Shown here piece by piece: positions 1 through 10,100 of a stretch of DNA of 64,000 bases; position 1 is the stretch's first letter, and each line of letters starts with the position of its first letter. Position numbers and translations under genes: made by a program. The notes beneath the pieces were generated by a model. It was not told the origin of the DNA, did not search any database, and was given only the letters and a program-made list of their open reading frames with translations. The DNA is from Amoebophrya sp. A120 (Eukaryota > Sar > Dinophyceae > Syndiniales > Amoebophryaceae): NCBI GenBank assembly GCA_905178155.1, contig CAJINV010000003.1:2831715-2895714 (forward strand). Direction: 5' to 3'.

Positions 1-287
1 ACAACGCACCGTCTTCGCCTGCCTGGTGATTAGTATTAGAGTTTCGAGATGAAGAGAGGAATTAATACGAAAGACTGAAGATGAGTGTAAACAGGCAAGT
101 AAGTAGAGCTTTGCTATGTCCCTGTCTCTGCCGAGATTCACTGTAAGTACTACACCAGAGGGAGAAACGGAAAAGAAAAAGAGGACCTCAGCGAAGCCCA
201 AAGTCATTGCGTGACCGTGACTTGGATTTGGATTTGCAGCAGAAGTGCGGCAAAAAAATCACGCAAAAGCACAACTTGCCACACAGA

Positions 288-611
288 TTATAATACCTCG
301 GCCAGTAACTTCCCCGTGAGCTGCTTGAGTTTTGTTTGCGCTTGCTGCCTCGACCGGACGTATTGTTGCACCAGGTCTGCCTCTGCATTCACCGTGCGAG
401 AAAGGACGAACGGCACCAGCTCCTTCTCCAGTTCGCGGATTGTGCATTCCGGCTTCAGCAGGTCCTGCGACAATTCGACAGCCAGAACGACGGCGTGGCC
501 CCGCGGCTGACCGCTCGCACGGGACGATGACGACGACGAGGAGGAAGAAGAAGAACTTGGCGCATTCGCTGTGGTCTTCAATGAGGTGGACGTCATGTTC
601 ATCTTCTGCAT
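288..611 (-). CDS. small Ser-rich protein, hypothetical
   Basis: A 107-residue open frame read from an ATG at 609-611; the frame is open further upstream but only through non-ATG codons. Residues about 18-30 are a run of serines, followed by a charged, probably helical stretch rich in Leu, Glu and Gln to the C-terminus, compatible with a short coiled coil. No membrane segment or signal peptide is evident. I do not recognise the family. The frame has a normal amino-acid balance on the minus strand, matching the direction of all its neighbours. It could instead be the last exon of a longer gene whose upstream exons lie between 612 and 1461. Confidence 0.4.
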   Translation of the reverse strand: MQKMNMTSTSLKTTANAPSSSSSSSSSSSSRASGQPRGHAVVLAVELSQDLLKPECTIRELEKELVPFVLSRTVNAEADLVQQYVRSRQQAQTKLKQLTGKLLAEVL

Positions 612-1461
612 CTTCACTCCACTTGCATACTTAATTGCAGGAGGACACACTCTTAGCGAGCACAAGAAACCAAAATTGTCCTTATTCTAGCGTTTTCGAC
701 TACATATCTTCTGCTTCGACATTCGACACACATTACAGCAAAATCATAGACACTACTTCGTACTCAAGTAGTAGCAATTCGGAGTCGATTCTTGATCCAC
801 TGACTAAGTCTCTACAAGAGCCCCCTTGCCCTTTTTCCTTTTCTCGTCTCGACGAGCACGAGGGCAGGTATGAAAAAACCAGAATTCCCCATGTCTTTTG
901 ATTGGAAGTTCTCGCGGGTTATGGCTTACCATCCTTCCACTTCATCCTCATCCACCTATCTTCAGCATGCCAAAGTCAGAGATTGCACTTGCAAACCTGA
1001 AGTAAGACCACTTAAGTTGATTTAAAAAAGCTGCTTATAATAGTTGATTTAAAAATCTAACGATTTGCAGTGGTGCCTGACCTTGGTCTGCTATCATAGC
1101 GGCTGATCAGCAGAAAAACAGAAGCAGCAACATCTTCGATTTTGTATGCTACGTCGTACTTTTGCAAAAATGAAACTTCAACTGCAGCTGAGCTCCTCAG
1201 CTGCGGGAAGAACTACAGCAACGATGCTTCTGGACGAATTGCAGCGACAGCGAACATCAAACAGAGGAGTTGTAGTCTGATTCCGCCTGGGGTGCAACTG
1301 CAGCAGCACAGGAACGAGCAGCGGCGGAAAAAATCATCAAGAAGCACTGGATGAAGATCTTTGTGATACTGATACTGAATGTTTCATCATCTGTTTCTCC
1401 ATTGCTCGGCAATATTCTCTCCGACGCAGCACTTCGTTCGTACCACGTAGGTACGCCGCCT
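612..1461. other. stretch without a supported gene
   Basis: No frame here shows convincing coding character on either strand. It separates the small Ser-rich frame from the 3' end of the caspase-like gene and may hold untranslated sequence or short exons that I cannot define. Confidence 0.4.
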
Positions 1462-4400
1462 CTACTGATTGTCTGAGAGGCCTAGCATCCTGCGCGTTTG
1501 GTAGAGCGTGTCCCAGTCATTGTCCGAGCAGATCCACCCCTCTCTCGATTCTCGCACTAAGAGATCGGTCAACAAGATGGGTAACTTCTCTCCGGGCACC
1601 GGAATTCGCCCAATGGACAGCAGCCGCAGCGTAATCCACAACACCTTCACCGCCCAAATTCTCCGTGTCATGTTAACCGCACGCGTGTCGCTGAGAGCAG
1701 AGTCCTTCATAAAGCTTGTCTGTACCACAGCACCTCCTGCTCCTGTTGCAGAGGGGGACCCAGGAGGCACTACTTGCGTGCTGGTACTATCGTGGTCCCG
1801 CGAGTTCAAAAGTCCTGGCACAGCTGCGCCTGCCGGCTGCAAAACACTGCTGATGATTTGTGCGGCCGCGGTGCCGGTGGTGTACTGCAGACATTCGACC
1901 ACAAGCCTGCCCAATCCGCAGTCCAGTGCCAGCACCGCCAAGGGCGGTTCGCGCACTGTGTTCCACAGCGCGTATAGCTGGAGTTGGAACAGGGATTCCA
2001 ACTTCGGCACGCGCTGCAGAATGGCCGTCACGAAGCTCTCGGTAACCAGCAACGGCCGCAACTTGTCCGCAAAATCGCTCTGCTGGGAGAACGCCACGTG
2101 GAGCTGCGAGAGAAGCTGCATACCGCTCGCCGCAACGAGCGTACTCAGCCGGTCCGGCGTTTTCGCGTTCGTGAAGGCCGCCGTAATTGCCTTCTGCAGG
2201 TATTCTTGGAGGCGGACTGGAAGTGGCACGAGCGTGCTACCTTGTACATCTTGGCCCCGGCGGGCGGCGTCTGCAGATGATCCCTCAGCATCTTCTCCAT
2301 CGTCCGCCCCGACGACTATTTCTTTGTCTAGTTCTAGCAAACTGAACAGTGCCAGATTGGGTAGGCGAGCAACCAGTAGGTAGAGTGTGTTTATCCCGAG
2401 CAGAGACGGGACCTGCTCCAACAAGGTACGGATAAACCGCGACACTTCGATCGTGCTTCCCACATCCCGCACCGCCGAATCCATGTACAGGAACTGCACC
2501 ATACTCCAGGTGGCCTGCTCCGTGTGGTCGAGCGCCGCGCCCTGATTCGCAGAGGAGTCGGTTCCATTAGTAGCGTAGGACAAGAAGGAGTCTAGGACGG
2601 ATTTCATGCTGTCTGCATTTTGCAAAGCCGAGAAGAACCCGCCCCCTCCGGCGTCGGCCTTGGAGCGTGCGGCGAAAAATTCGGCCTCCCGTAGGATTTG
2701 CTGGATAATCTGTTCCGCGTGCAGGTGCTGGTACACGGATTTCGGCAGCGGCATCGGTAAACTGCTGTCCGCGCCGGCGTAGATCTGCACAAGCTGCGCC
2801 TCCGCAATCCGCAGGTCTTCCGCTTGCAAAAACATATTCAGCGTTGGTGGTAGCGCTGACCCGTCAGAGGAGGTGCCAAACCGACGCGCGTCCTTGGTAC
2901 CGCCCTCGGTCAAGAAGTCGGGTTCCACTGCCAAGAAGGCTGGCTGCGACTGTTCCGCGTGCGTGCCTACTAGCAACGCATTGTCCTTGGTTCGCCAGGT
3001 GCCGTCGGCCGATAGCAGTATGTCGATCGTCATCTTCATCGTGCTAGTATTTTTCGTTGTGCTAGAAGAGGTCCTTGCGCCATCTGTTTTTAGAGGAATT
3101 GTAGCAGTAGCAGCTTCATTTTGATCCACCACAGTATTCGACGTAATTTCATCCGGCGCAGCAACAGCTCCATCACCATAATCGTCCTCCGTCTTAGCGG
3201 TCGTTTGCACCACATAGAACAGCGGGTGCTTGCCTAGGTACGCGAAGTGCTTGAGGGCGTAGTGAGACGCCAGCTCCTGCTTTTGCACCAGCAGCCAAGA
3301 CGACAGGAACACTCCGTCGAAAGCCCGCTCTGCACTGGCGCACGCCGATTGGAAGCAGAGGCGGATCCGCGAATTGGCCGAGCTACTGGAGGGCTTCCGC
3401 GTCCCCCCGGGGGGAAAAACCTGACACCACTTCTCGTGGATCGAAGCAAGGTCGTCTCGCTGGTCCTCGTGGAACAAGCTCCCGGGGCACAGTAACAGCA
3501 TCTCCGCGAAGAACTCACCATCGGTCATCAGCCCGACGTCCTTCTTCGGGCGGTGCGTCGGCCTTTCGAACTTTCGCGCAGGGTCATCGGGGCCGCGCAC
3601 AGAAAAATTGTCCACGGCTCCACCTTTTTCGTTCCGGGTGCGCAGGCCCCCGGCTCGCGCGACTCGGGTGTTTGTGCGGTCGAAGATGAACGTGGTCGCC
3701 TCCTGTTCGGCAGCCAGCTCCACCGGGGGCTGCGTTGCCAGAATCTCGTGGGCCAGCTGATTTCGCTCCATGAACTCTAGCAGGTACAGCTTCTCAGCGT
3801 TCTGCTGCGTCTCCAGATCTACTTGTTGAGCAGCCGCACGGAAAGGTCCGTTGCTTTTGGCATTTTTACCACCTGCAATTATGTTGGTGTTTCGTCCGCC
3901 GATAGCACTAATGCCAGGCATGCTATCATATCTTCCACCACCCAAGTTAAACGTAGGGCTGCCTAGTCCAACGCCTGCAGTTCCCACCAACGGAACAGGA
4001 GACGCACCCATTGTCGCCGGCGGCCTTCCCTGGCTGTGCGATTCGAGCCGTTGAGGGGCAGGCGGTGAGTGGCTGGCGTAAGCATATAGGGTACCCGCAT
4101 CCTGCCGTGGGGGCGAGGTTCCCTGGCCCTGCACAGTTGCAGATGAACTACCAGTGCTCGGAGATACTATGTTCGAGTTTGTGGTAATCGTTCCTGCTGG
4201 ACCTCCACCTCGTCCTGCATCAGAGATATTCATCCTACCAAACATCCTCTCTCGTTGATCGCGGAGCTTCCGAAATCGGTCTGTCGCCGCAATTTTGCCC
4301 GGTCTCACAGTTGCAACTTCTTGTTGCACGCCTTCATAATTCTGCGGCCGCCGAGAGGTGGGCGCCTCGTCGACGATTCCGGCGAACGATGGCTCGCCGG

Positions 4401-6142
4401 TCCTTATTGGAGGCACGCCAATGTGTGGCGCAGGCTTCTCCAGGCCGCTTTTTCGCGCTTCGGCATCACGCCGCTGCGCGGCGGATTTCATCTGGTCAGC
4501 GACTTGTTGATGGAATTTGAAAACGTTGCGGCGCGTTCTCTCCAGCAGAAACTGGTCGGCCCCTTCGCGTTCCAGCATCAGCAAATCGACGAGCGGGGGG
4601 CGCAGCTTACGCCGACGGATCCCTGGCTGCTGTTTCACGTCCGCCGTCGCCCCAGCACCTCCCGTCGGCCTCGTGGCTGCAGCGGCGGCTTGCTTCAGAA
4701 TCTCTGCGTCGTCCAGGTCCAGCACGGCTTCCTCCCCATTGAGCAGACGCACGCGTGGCTCTGTCCCGTCCTGCTGCTTCGCGCGCACGGTGTTTTCCCA
4801 TTCCGCAATCAGTGCGATCAGCTTCGCGATTTGGTGCAGTTTCCGCACCCAGATGCCACTGTAGCAGGCATCCAGAAGGACCAGAACCTCCCGCTCGCGC
4901 TTGGCTGCCTGCAGCTGCAGGGTATCCGCCAGTATGCCTCGCTCAGGTGGTAGAATCTCAAGTCTGTTTGAAATATTTAACTACGCCATTGTAATTGGAT
5001 TACTTAGACCAAGACTCCATCTCCAGGTCCAGATTTGTATATTTGCATGACAGGCAGTGTCAGTGAAACCGCTCGACCTGAAGGAGTCTGCATCTTGGTT
5101 TGGATGCACATGATCTTCCACCAGGCGCCACAAAGTTCCAGCTGCTTCGTGCCCGTTGGAAAAACAGTTGAGATTGTTACACCTGCGCGGGCTATAGTTG
5201 GGTCCACGGCGTTGGGCAGCAACTGCTCCAGCAAGGCGAGTAGAAATCTTTGAAAACTCAAGTCTCCGTCAGCCAGAAGGGTATCGTAGCGAAATCTTGG
5301 GTAAAAGTCAAGTTAGTCATATAATGCGTCATGCCTTGTACCAAACGCGTGCCCAACGATTGTCTCTACGAAATAACTTCATTGAGAACGCTCGTGACCT
5401 CACATACAACCTGCGCGTGGTCGTTCTCGTTCGTGTTGCAGTACAATCGAAATCATGTCTGCTGAAAAATTCGTATCCAGTGCATAGATGATGCACGACA
5501 CGACTGGACCACCCTTGGCGATGACCACGTTCCTGCGAAGACGTCCTCAAGAACATGCAGGAAGTGCAAAACTTTGACCTGACACGCTCGTCCCCGTGGG
5601 CGTTCGCTGGCATAGATCCAGTCCCCAGAATCCTCGCGGCCGTGACCACCGAACATCAAAAGCCGTGTCCGCCAGGGTGGGGGTCGGTCTTCTGGCTGTG
5701 ACTGCGTTTGCGACGTCCTCCTCCCTGTAGAAGTTGTACCAGCTGCTGTTGCATTTTTGGAACTACTCTGCAGATTGTATGTCTTCTGCAGAAATGCCGT
5801 CATGCGGGCCAGCACCTGCTCGGAAGTGAGCGACCCGTCGAGGAGCGATCTCCGTGCGTCCACGCAACAGCCGAACGGAAGCGACGAGGGAATGTACGAA
5901 GTCGAGGTGGCTGCGCGATTTGGGTCCTCGTGTTGCGCCTTGCTCCAGCTCGCATACCGGGCGACACAATCGAAATCTCCATACAGGCGATCCAGAAACA
6001 CACCGGATTCAACGTGGAACGGACAGCCCAGTAACAACGCCGTGCCAACTCCTGCCCTCTCCGCGACAGTGGTACTAGGTCCCTGAGGAAGCTTGTTGCT
6101 GGGTCCGCCCTCGCCCGAGGAGAATGCCCCGGCGCTCAACAT
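1462..6142 (-). CDS. caspase-like (C14-type) protein with long C-terminal region
   Basis: A multi-exon gene. The 5' exon starts at an ATG (6140-6142) and encodes a small hydrophobic strand (ALLLGC) near residue 36, then LLMFGGHG at about residues 161-168, matching the His motif of caspase/metacaspase p20 domains. Middle coding sequence lies around 5186-5261. The large 3' exon runs from about 4963 to the stop at 1462; near its start it encodes VLVLLDACYSG (catalytic-Cys motif, 4855-4872), and the frame then continues for over 1,100 residues. That long part is Ala/Gly/Ser-rich at first and then helical, with no recognised domain. The family cleaves peptide bonds with a His-Cys dyad, and both residues are present. 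The introns between 4963 and 5640 are not fully resolved; one holds a decayed introner-like sequence near 5025-5060. Raptor, which also joins a caspase-like domain to helical repeats, was considered, but its active site is degenerate, unlike this one. Confidence 0.6.
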
Positions 6143-7152
6143 TTAGAACAAGTCATATGATACAGCCTTCACTATCACTAGCGAATGTGCACACAGCGAC
6201 GGTGCGAACGTCGATGGCCCAGAAACACCCACCCGGTATTTGCACGACATGTGTGCGCACTCCTCCTTGCAGATGGTAGAAGCTAGCGTAAGTGATTCTG
6301 AGAATGCGGTTGAGAACTCTATGTAGCGTCCCACACAAATTAATTAAAGAAGCAAATTGGCTCCAGTGCTCTCTTCGCCGATTTTTTTTCAACGCTCACC
6401 CTCACAGTGTCGTGTATCTCCGACTGACCTCTTGGTCCTTCGGAAACGCAAACGAACACGTAATAAATTACGTGCCCCCGGCCACTCCCACTCGCCAAAA
6501 TGGAAATCGACGATATGCCAAACGACGGCGCAAGCGCATCAGTGGCGCAATTATTTCTTTTGGATTTGGTAGTATCTATTCTATACATGATTCTTGCGTA
6601 TCTCTGGGAATCTTTCATACTGTACAATTCATTCTCAGGCAAGTTTCGGTACATGTGGATGAAAAGCATTAACTGATAAAAACGAGAAGCTGCGGGATCA
6701 TGGCAGCAACAGCTCTCGAGAGACGTACAATGCACTGCTAATTTCTGCGGGTGGTGTCATGATGCTGACCCCTCCGCTCGCGAAACCGTGAAACTTTTTA
6801 TCGAAAGAAACAAGAAGAACGTAGTAGTAGAGACCTCAAAAAAAGAGTAAAAAGCACGCGTGCTCTACTACATACCCTAATCATCTTTTGCGAATTTGTA
6901 CTTAGAAAGAAACTTTGAGGTGTAAATCTGGAGCACCAGATCACGACAACGGATATTGGACGTTTCCGTGTCGTTCTTCGTCATAAACATCTATTCACTT
7001 TGTATCACAGAATTCTTACGTCCTCCGACAAGGCCTTGGCCTTCGTCGCTAATTTACTGAGTCCGTCTACTTTGAGGCTGCGCTCTCAATTATGTCCTAA
7101 AGAGACGAGCACGAGCAGCATACCAAAGGACGACGTCTGACTCCGAGCTTAC
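6143..7152. other. intergenic stretch
   Basis: Lies between the 5' end of the caspase-like gene and the 3' end of the FAM227-like gene. Frames on both strands are short and biased in composition. I see no feature in it; upstream exons or a promoter of the caspase-like gene are possible. Confidence 0.4.
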
Positions 7153-10100
7153 TTAATTGTCGGACTTGTACTCGTTCCACTTCATGACCTTCTGCGTGAG
7201 CCGGTTCATTTCGGTTACGTACGCTTTCTCCTCGCGGAACAGCTGCTCTTGGTCGGAGCCGAGTTTTTTCACCCCGGTTGACGTGTCGTACGTCCGGATG
7301 TAGTGCGCCCAGGAGGTTTCGTGGAATTTCTCGCGCGCGGTCCGCAATCGCTCGTTTGCGACGCTCTTCGAAACCCCGGCCGGCGGATCGATGGAGACGG
7401 TGAGTTTTGGGGGTGGCCGCCTCTTCTCCAGGATCTGGTCCTTGGCGTCGTACTTCGGCTTTCGGAAAAAGTCACTGAACGCCGTTAGTGCCTGATAGAA
7501 AGAATAAGTCAAGAAGTTTTGTTGCAGCTGTCTTTGTGCAAAGAATGACGAGACCCGTCTTGTTTCGTGCTTCTCTGTTTGTCGTGCGTTGATCCCCACT
7601 GGTCCTCGCCTCTCTACGGTATGAGCGAGTCAGGGGAGTTCAAAAGTGGCTTCATCTCGCGCACGTGCTATGGATATGGTGTGAGTACTAAATAAAAATA
7701 TACCTCTGACTTCTCTGTTCGCGCGGAGTGAAGAGGTGACTTTGCTCCTGGTGGCAGCTTATGCATTGCAAAAGTATCGCACTCGTAGTAAAATCTCTGT
7801 CTTTCTTAACGCAGGTCTGCATTTACAAATTTCTCATGCTGAGGAAATCATTTCTCATGCGATTTAATATACTAGTACAGTACTTTTGCCCAGGATACAG
7901 CTGTTCGTCGTCCTCCTGGTGCTCCACGGAGGTTTTGTCCTCCAATTTAAAACGATTACTCACCTTGAACCTCAGGTGAAAAGCGTCGGTGGAGCTTTTG
8001 CCCACGATCCCACGCGCCCCAAACTCGATGGGGCTCTCGTTTTGACTCGCGTTTTCCAGGGCGGTGTAGCTAACCATAGGGCTTATGGGGCTCTCAAACG
8101 TTACATTCTCAACTGTTACATGATTTGTCATGCAAAAGCACCTTCAGCCGGCAGATGATGGAGCTGCTTCGCATGACAAATTTCGGAAGGGCAAAACAGC
8201 ATCTAAATCTGCGCCAAACTTGTAATGCAAAAGGCGCAATCTTCCTCCTTTCACTTTTGCCAGTCTTGCATTACAAATTCATGTAACAGTTGAGAATGTA
8301 ACATTTGAGAACTCCATAGGGCTCAGCCAGGACGTGTTAAACTGCGCGTTCTCGACCCGGCTGTTATACATTGCAAAAGTGTCTGGGTCTGGAAGATTGC
8401 TCAGGTTTCTGATGCAGTGTCTGCTTGACACAGTAGAAGGCGTGCCATGCAAGGCCTAGCATCACAGGTTTTGAGACGGTTTCCCAATGCTTAATCCGCA
8501 TAACAAACGCCTTCTTTCGGCGACAGGAGAAGGAGCCCCCTTTGCTGCCTAAGCATGACAGATTTTTGTGTGATCCAAGTACGCATCACAAGCTTACACT
8601 CTTCCTCTTCCAGACCCAGACACATTTGCGATTGATAGCTGTACCGTGGTGGTAACGTCAGATGCCGGAAAACGCACGTGCGCACCTGTAGAAGTTATCG
8701 GCTTAGATGCAAGCTTCTTGAGCTCAAGCTAAATGCAGCAAACGCATTGATGCGTCTCTAAGCCACATTTCCTCGCTGATGTTGTAGCGAGCGAACGAGT
8801 TTGGGCCAGGACATGATCTTCCACATTGTTCTATCTTGACACCAACCGCGCCAAGATGAAACCTATATCAATAGCAAGTGCGAAAACTCTAAGCAGCGAA
8901 GCTTCGAGGCAGCGAAGCCTCGAAGCAGCGAAGCCTCAAAGCAGCGAAGCCTCAAAGCAGCGAAGCCTCAAAGCAGCGAAGCCTCAGGCGCCAAAGCTGT
9001 GGGCGCGACCACCCCTTGTTCTATTCGCCGCCCCCGTTTGCTTTCGTTCCTCGCTAAACGCAAGCCCTAAGCCCCGACTTAAACCCTAAGCCAGACGAGC
9101 TGAGGCCGCGCGGCCAATAAGCGCCAAAGCCGGGCGAGGCCGCGCAGAGAAGCGGCAAAGCCGGGCCCGCGCGGCCAGGTGCCAAGCAAAGCCGAAGCCG
9201 CGCGGCCTACAACGAACTAATCCGCGCGGCCCAAGGCAAGGGCGGCCCAGACAACGAAAGGCGACCCGGCCATCCCGGCTCGTGCCGGCCCGAGCTAGCC
9301 GGGCGGGCGCGAGGCCAAGCTAACCCGGGGCCCAGCTAGCCCGGCGTGGCTCATGTGACGGCCAACCAGCCGGCCGGCGCGAGGCCATAGCCAAGCGGGC
9401 CGATTTGTCGCGTTTTCCAGGGCGGTGTAGCTAACCATAGGGCTCAGCCAAGACGTGTTAAACTGCGCGTTCTCAACCCGGCTGTACCGTGGTGGTAACG
9501 TCAGATGCCGGAAAACACACGTGCGCACCTGTAGAAGTCAACATCGCTTTATTTGCAAGTTTCTTTAGCTGAAGTTATTAAAAGGAAGGCAGCACACGCA
9601 TTGATGCGTCTCTAAGCCACATTTCCTCGCTGATGTAGCGAACGAACGAGTTTGGGCCAGGACATTATCTTCCACATCGTTGACACCAACCGCGCCAAGA
9701 TGAAATAGTCGGTAATATTCTAACTTCAACAGTAACAGGTAGTCCTACTGCTTTCTCGTATTTCTGTTTGTCCAGCTGGGCGTTAAACATTTTGGCGGTG
9801 ATATTCCGCTGCATTTCCGTCGACGCGCTTCTTCGAAATCGGCTGAGCGCAGCGGTGCTCTTCTTGGGTTCCGGCTTCTTTTCCGCCGTGCCCGGCGCAG
9901 CACCTTTGGTACCGTCGCCCGCTGCACCAGCGCCGGCGCTGGCCGAACCTCCGCCGCCCTGCTGGACCGCTACGTCCGACTCGCGCTTGGCGTCGCGAGC
10001 GCGCTGCTCGCGGTTCGTATGGCGTTCTCAACTGTTACATTCTACACTGTTACATGATTTGTAATGCAAAATCCCAATCAGAATCGACGCGATCAAGCTG

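Larger units (their letters stand above)
8047..8861 (-). repeat. duplicated exon and intron segment, copy 1 (with introners)
   Basis: Matches 9408-9704 apart from introners I1 and I2 and some substitutions and small indels. It covers the 5' part of the exon at 7964-8685, its acceptor, and about 170 bp of the upstream intron. Copy 1 keeps the exon's donor (AAG followed by gtgagt), so it is probably the functional copy. Confidence 0.85.

Noticed and set aside
4255-4953. 232-codon plus-strand frame
   Set aside because: It is the complement of the caspase-gene exon; composition and the motifs on the minus strand show the latter is coding.
1462-6142. Identification as raptor
   Set aside because: Intact DACYSG and GGHG motifs and no visible WD40 repeats; raptor's caspase-like domain is degenerate.
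8891-8986. Short repeats considered as a CRISPR array
   Set aside because: Units are contiguous without spacers and the genome is eukaryotic.
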